DNA of 64,000 nucleotides from positions 248,001-312,000 of the forward strand of contig CAWDNV010000010.1 of the NCBI GenBank assembly GCA_963803735.1, read 5' to 3'. A program made the translations under genes and the position numbers. This DNA comes from Palsa-189 sp963803735 (GTDB taxonomy: Bacteria; Acidobacteriota; Terriglobia; Acidiferrales; UBA7541). Position 1 is the stretch's first letter. Every line of letters begins with the position of its first letter. Under the pieces are notes generated by a model. That model worked only from the letters and a program-made list of their open reading frames with translations. It was not told the DNA's origin and did not search any database. Positions 61,508-64,000 of the stretch are shown here, in pieces.

Positions 61508-62296
61508 ATGGACAACGGCAAGGGACTAGTGGGGAAGACGGCGATTGTGACTGGAGGGAGCCGGGGGATTGGGCGCGCAATCGCGATGCGGCTGGCGCGC
61601 GAGGGCGTGCAGGTGGTGATCGCGGCGCGCGATAAGGCAGCGTTATCTGCTGCCGCCGACGAAATCAGCAAGGCGGGCGGCATTGTCGAAACTTTTGCCG
61701 CCGACTTGCGCGAGCCCGAAGCGCCCGGCGCGCTGGCGCGGGTGGCGGTCGAGGCGTTTGGCGGGATCGATATTGTGGTGAACAACGCAGGCGCAACCAA
61801 GCGGGGCGAGTTCCTGGAGCTTTCCGAAGCGGACTGGGCGGATGGCTTCGCGCTGAAATTTTTTGGTGCGGTGCGGCTGGTGCGAGCGGCCTGGCCGTAT
61901 CTGAAAGAGCGCCGGGGCGCTGTGCTGAACGTTATCGGTACGGGCGGGCGTACACCGGGACCGGAGTTTACGATCGGCGGGTCGGTGAACGGCGCATTTC
62001 TGTCTTTCACGAAGGCGCTGGCGGATATTGGAATACGCGATGGCGTGCAGGTGAATGCGATCAATCCCGGCTATATCCGGACGGATCGCTTGCAGGGCTG
62101 GATCAAGTCAACTGCACAGGAAACGGGCGGAAATATGGAGGCGGCAGAGCGGGAGATGGTCCGCCGGGCGAAGATTGTGCGGATAGGCGAGCCGGAGGAT
62201 ATCGCGAGTTTGGCGGCGTTCATGTTGGCTCCGCAGAATCGGCTTCTGCAGGGTGCGCTGATCGATCTGGATGGCGGGATGACGAAGACGGTGTGA
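61508..62296 (+). CDS. short-chain dehydrogenase/reductase lacking the YxxxK pair
   Basis: 262 residues. The NAD(P)-binding Rossmann part is intact: IVTGGSRGIGRAIAMRL with the GxxxGxG pattern, and IVVNNAGATKRGEFLELS. At the active site the expected Ser, Tyr and Lys block reads GTGGRTPGPEFTIGGSVNGA, so the Tyr is Gly or absent and the Lys is Asn. The C-terminus LLQGALIDLDGGMTKTV is normal. It may bind cofactor without classical reduction or belong to an atypical SDR group. It follows the MetE-like gene by 35 bp. Confidence 0.8.
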   Translation: MDNGKGLVGKTAIVTGGSRGIGRAIAMRLAREGVQVVIAARDKAALSAAADEISKAGGIVETFAADLREPEAPGALARVAVEAFGGIDIVVNNAGATKRGEFLELSEADWADGFALKFFGAVRLVRAAWPYLKERRGAVLNVIGTGGRTPGPEFTIGGSVNGAFLSFTKALADIGIRDGVQVNAINPGYIRTDRLQGWIKSTAQETGGNMEAAEREMVRRAKIVRIGEPEDIASLAAFMLAPQNRLLQGALIDLDGGMTKTV

Positions 62297-62499
62297 CGGC
62301 TTTTGGGATTAAGCCACGGCTTTGCGGCCTCCCGAGACACTTTCTAGCTAGCGCTTTAACCCACCAGATGAGTGCCCAAGCTGCTGATTCGGGATCGCGA
62401 ATCGGCGTCTCGCTTCGGTGGCGGAGATAGTCTAATGAAGAGGGACGAAGAAGAGGACTGGAGGGACGCGCCAAGGAACGGCGCGAGAGGACGTGTTCA
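62297..62499. other. short gap between the SDR and phosphoribosyltransferase genes
   Basis: 203 bp without a supported gene. It holds the leader of the phosphoribosyltransferase, whose ATG 62500 follows GAGAGGACG. I see no clear terminator or promoter box. Confidence 0.5.
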
Positions 62500-63165
62500 A
62501 TGGAATACCCATTTCGAAATCGAACCGAGGCGGGACGGGTGCTTGCGCAGGAATTGATGGCATATGCCAAGCGCGGCGACGTAATCGTGCTGGCGCTGCC
62601 GCGCGGCGGTGTGCCGGTGGCCTTTGAGGTGGCGCACGCCCTGCATGCGCCGCTTGACGTTTTTGTGGTGCGGAAACTTGGAGTGCCGGGACACGAGGAA
62701 CTGGCGATGGGAGCGATCGCCAGCGGGGGAGTATTAGTTATCGAGCCCAGCGTTGTCGAGGATTTGTCGATTCCTATGGAAGTGGTTTTAGATGTAGCTG
62801 CGCGTGAGGAGCAGGAACGATTGCGACGAGAGAGGGAATACCGCGGAGATCGGCCCGGGCCGGATGTGCGCGGGCGCACGGTGATTTTGGTGGACGACGG
62901 GCTGGCCACGGGTTCGACGATGCGTGCGGCTGTGGCCGCGCTGAGGAAGCTGCAGCCGGCGAAGATTGTAGTGGCCGTGCCGGTGGCGGTGCGTTCGACC
63001 TGCGAAGAGCTGGCGGAAGAAGTGGATGAAGTCGTCTGCGCGCGGACGCCGGAGCCATTCCATGGCGTAGGCGAGTGGTATGCGGACTTTTCACAGACGA
63101 CGGACGAAGAGGTGCGTGAGCTGCTGGCTCGAGCGGAGCAGGAGATAGCGCATCAGCACCGGTGA
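62500..63165 (+). CDS. phosphoribosyltransferase-domain protein
   Basis: 221 residues. A type I PRTase fold with the PRPP-binding motif VILVDDGLATGSTM (about 126-139), and RGDVIVLALPRGGVPVAFEV plus DVFVVRKLGVPGHEELAMGA near the N-terminus. An inserted helix (AREEQERLRREREYRGDRPG) lies before the PRPP loop. Such stand-alone proteins are often annotated as putative PRTases, some near dienelactone hydrolase or stress genes. The base substrate is unknown. It stands alone on the plus strand. Confidence 0.85.
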   Translation: MEYPFRNRTEAGRVLAQELMAYAKRGDVIVLALPRGGVPVAFEVAHALHAPLDVFVVRKLGVPGHEELAMGAIASGGVLVIEPSVVEDLSIPMEVVLDVAAREEQERLRREREYRGDRPGPDVRGRTVILVDDGLATGSTMRAAVAALRKLQPAKIVVAVPVAVRSTCEELAEEVDEVVCARTPEPFHGVGEWYADFSQTTDEEVRELLARAEQEIAHQHR

Positions 63166-63170
63166 GTGGG

Positions 63171-63228
63171 TTGCCACAGGGGCTAAAGCATTCCCCCGGT
63201 CGATGAATGTCAGAGCTAAAGCTCTGAC
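63171..63228. repeat. REP-like palindromes of the GGCTAAAGCC type
   Basis: Two related units sit side by side. An imperfect one contains GGGGCTAAAGC (63171-63197), and a perfect one, GTCAGAGCT-AA-AGCTCTGAC (63209-63228), has a 9-bp stem. Both share the CTAAAG centre. Palindromes of this shape are dispersed in acidobacterial genomes, as far as I recall. Only this locus is seen in the window. Confidence 0.6.
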
Positions 63229-63244
63229 CCCCTATCACACGGGA

Positions 63245-63268
63245 TGACCATCCTTGATCGGATGGTCA
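63245..63268. terminator. perfect hairpin between convergent genes
   Basis: TGACCATCC (63245-63253) pairs exactly with GGATGGTCA (63260-63268) around a 6-nt loop. It overlaps the stop codon of the SRPBCC gene on the minus strand and follows the phosphoribosyltransferase gene on the plus strand. It may act bidirectionally, although no T-run is present. Confidence 0.45.
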
Positions 63269-64000
63269 CGTGGCCTGTTCCCAGGCTTGCTGATTTCCGG
63301 CGGAGAACCCGGGAATCGTGGCGCCGCCATTTCCCATGACCTTGCCGGTTTCCAGCAAAGTCTTCAGCCGATTCAGGTCTTCGTCGAGTGCCCGCTTGGG
63401 ATCCGCTCCGAAAAGAGAAGCGACCGCATGGCCAAGTGCGCCCGCCGGCGGAACGTAGGAGAGGTCTAGGTCGACGCGAGTGGCAGACTCAGGAAGGCGC
63501 TCGAAGCGCAGCATCCCGGAGGTGCGGATCGTGGAACCTGGGAGGCTTCTCCAGGCCAGCAGCTTATTGGGTTCATAGCGATTGATTTCCGCATCCCATT
63601 CCACCGAGGAACCACCCGGACCTTCCGCGACCCAATGCGAGGTGTTATTTCCGGAGCGGCGAATTTCCCGCAAATGAGACATGAAGTGGGGCAGATTCGG
63701 ATAGTTGCTCAAGAACTGGAAAACCTTTTGGACCGGCGCGTCAATCTTGATTGTTTTCTGAACGCGAATGCCTCGTCCAGGTTTCAGACCGAGAAGTTCA
63801 CTCACGTGCATATTTGTGAAAGCTCGAGCAAGAAGGCCGAGGCCTGCGAGGCGAGCTGTTCTGCGGATAAGGCCGCGCCGCGCGCCCCCGAATAGTGCGA
63901 GCGCGGCGCCTGCTACTCCCATACCGAGCCGCGCGGCTGGTGTCCATCCCGCCGCCGGTTCCTTTCGGCGAGTTGTTCCTTGCTGAACTCCCGGGATGTC
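63266..64000 (-). CDS. SRPBCC (START/Bet v1-like) protein, 5' end beyond window
   Basis: At least 244 codons: the frame is open to the right edge (GVQQGTTRRKEPAAGWTPAA precedes MGVAGAALALFGG), so the ATG at 63922 need not be the start. Two short Gly/Ala-rich hydrophobic segments (about 63780-63925) precede a polyketide-cyclase/dehydrase-like lipid-binding domain: IRVQKTIKIDAPVQKVFQFL, NYPNLPHFMSHLREIR, SHWVAEGPGGSSVEWDAEIN and RYEPNKLLAWRSLPGS. It may carry a small hydrophobic ligand at the membrane. Function unproven. Confidence 0.75.
   Translation of the reverse strand, partial: DIPGVQQGTTRRKEPAAGWTPAARLGMGVAGAALALFGGARRGLIRRTARLAGLGLLARAFTNMHVSELLGLKPGRGIRVQKTIKIDAPVQKVFQFLSNYPNLPHFMSHLREIRRSGNNTSHWVAEGPGGSSVEWDAEINRYEPNKLLAWRSLPGSTIRTSGMLRFERLPESATRVDLDLSYVPPAGALGHAVASLFGADPKRALDEDLNRLKTLLETGKVMGNGGATIPGFSAGNQQAWEQAT

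Noticed and set aside
1..64000. CRISPR array, prophage or insertion-sequence genes
   Set aside because: No regularly spaced repeats of CRISPR type, and no transposase, integrase, capsid or terminase motif seen in any frame.

Overview
The window reads as a chromosome segment of a diderm, GC-rich bacterium, most likely an Acidobacteriota (Terriglobia-like). This is inference from family content. Four members of the secreted 'PDLSGIW' family (two beside DUF6152 genes), a PilZ/KhpA pair, a full LPS-heptose operon, Mla lipid-transport genes, BamD, futalosine-type deaminase relatives and GGCTAAAGCC-type palindromes are all typical there. No database search was possible.

Layout. 1-4.3 kb is a decaying accessory stretch. 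It holds a small unknown gene, khpA, a PilZ gene, a PAS protein that stops early, a PAS-LuxR gene broken by two frame breaks, and two gene fragments that meet tail to tail. It ends at a perfect 12-bp inverted repeat and what looks like the 3' half of a tRNA-Val(UAC) gene, a probable attachment-site scar. From 4.3 kb rightwards the DNA is dense and mostly housekeeping.

4.4-14.3 kb: a TauD/TfdA oxygenase, a TPR lipid- or envelope-side protein, then an envelope-lipid block. That block has an LplT-like carrier fused to a degenerate acyltransferase, plus mlaD and mlaF separated from mlaE by a DUF4139 gene and a PDLSGIW gene. 14.4-23.2 kb, plus strand: aroC, def, fmt, rsmB, a PASTA protein, rpe, bamD with a repeat-bearing tail, and a long receiver-domain protein. 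23.3-24.7 kb, minus strand: a PDLSGIW + DUF6152 pair. 24.8-34.8 kb, plus strand: valS, birA, coaX, an unknown gene, rlmD-like, comEC and a small unknown gene. 34.8-40.9 kb, minus strand: a tightly overlapping LPS core operon (waaA-lpxK-waaF-gmhB-rfaE1-rfaE2) ending in a membrane methyltransferase. 41-52.7 kb, plus strand: a secreted unknown, pcrA/uvrD, an amino-acid permease, a degenerate P1-nuclease-like protein, an adenosine-deaminase-family gene, purS, a second PDLSGIW + DUF6152 pair, glmS and a POTRA protein. 52.7-57.6 kb, minus strand: metG-tatD-polyprenyl synthase-HDAC-like. 58-64 kb: an acetyltransferase, a GlsB-type membrane protein, cytochrome c, hemD, a MetE-like protein, an SDR lacking its catalytic residues, a phosphoribosyltransferase and an SRPBCC protein cut by the window end.

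The strongest leads are the island scar at about 4.2 kb with the wreckage to its left, the repeated PDLSGIW/DUF6152 module, and several enzymes whose catalytic residues are visibly absent: the PlsC-like domain, MlaF Walker B, the SDR and the P1-nuclease-like protein. Start-site evidence is also useful: the valS, mlaF-region, purS and polyprenyl synthase starts are not those a longest-ORF rule would give or are unusual. No CRISPR array, rRNA, complete tRNA, intact transposase or phage gene was seen.
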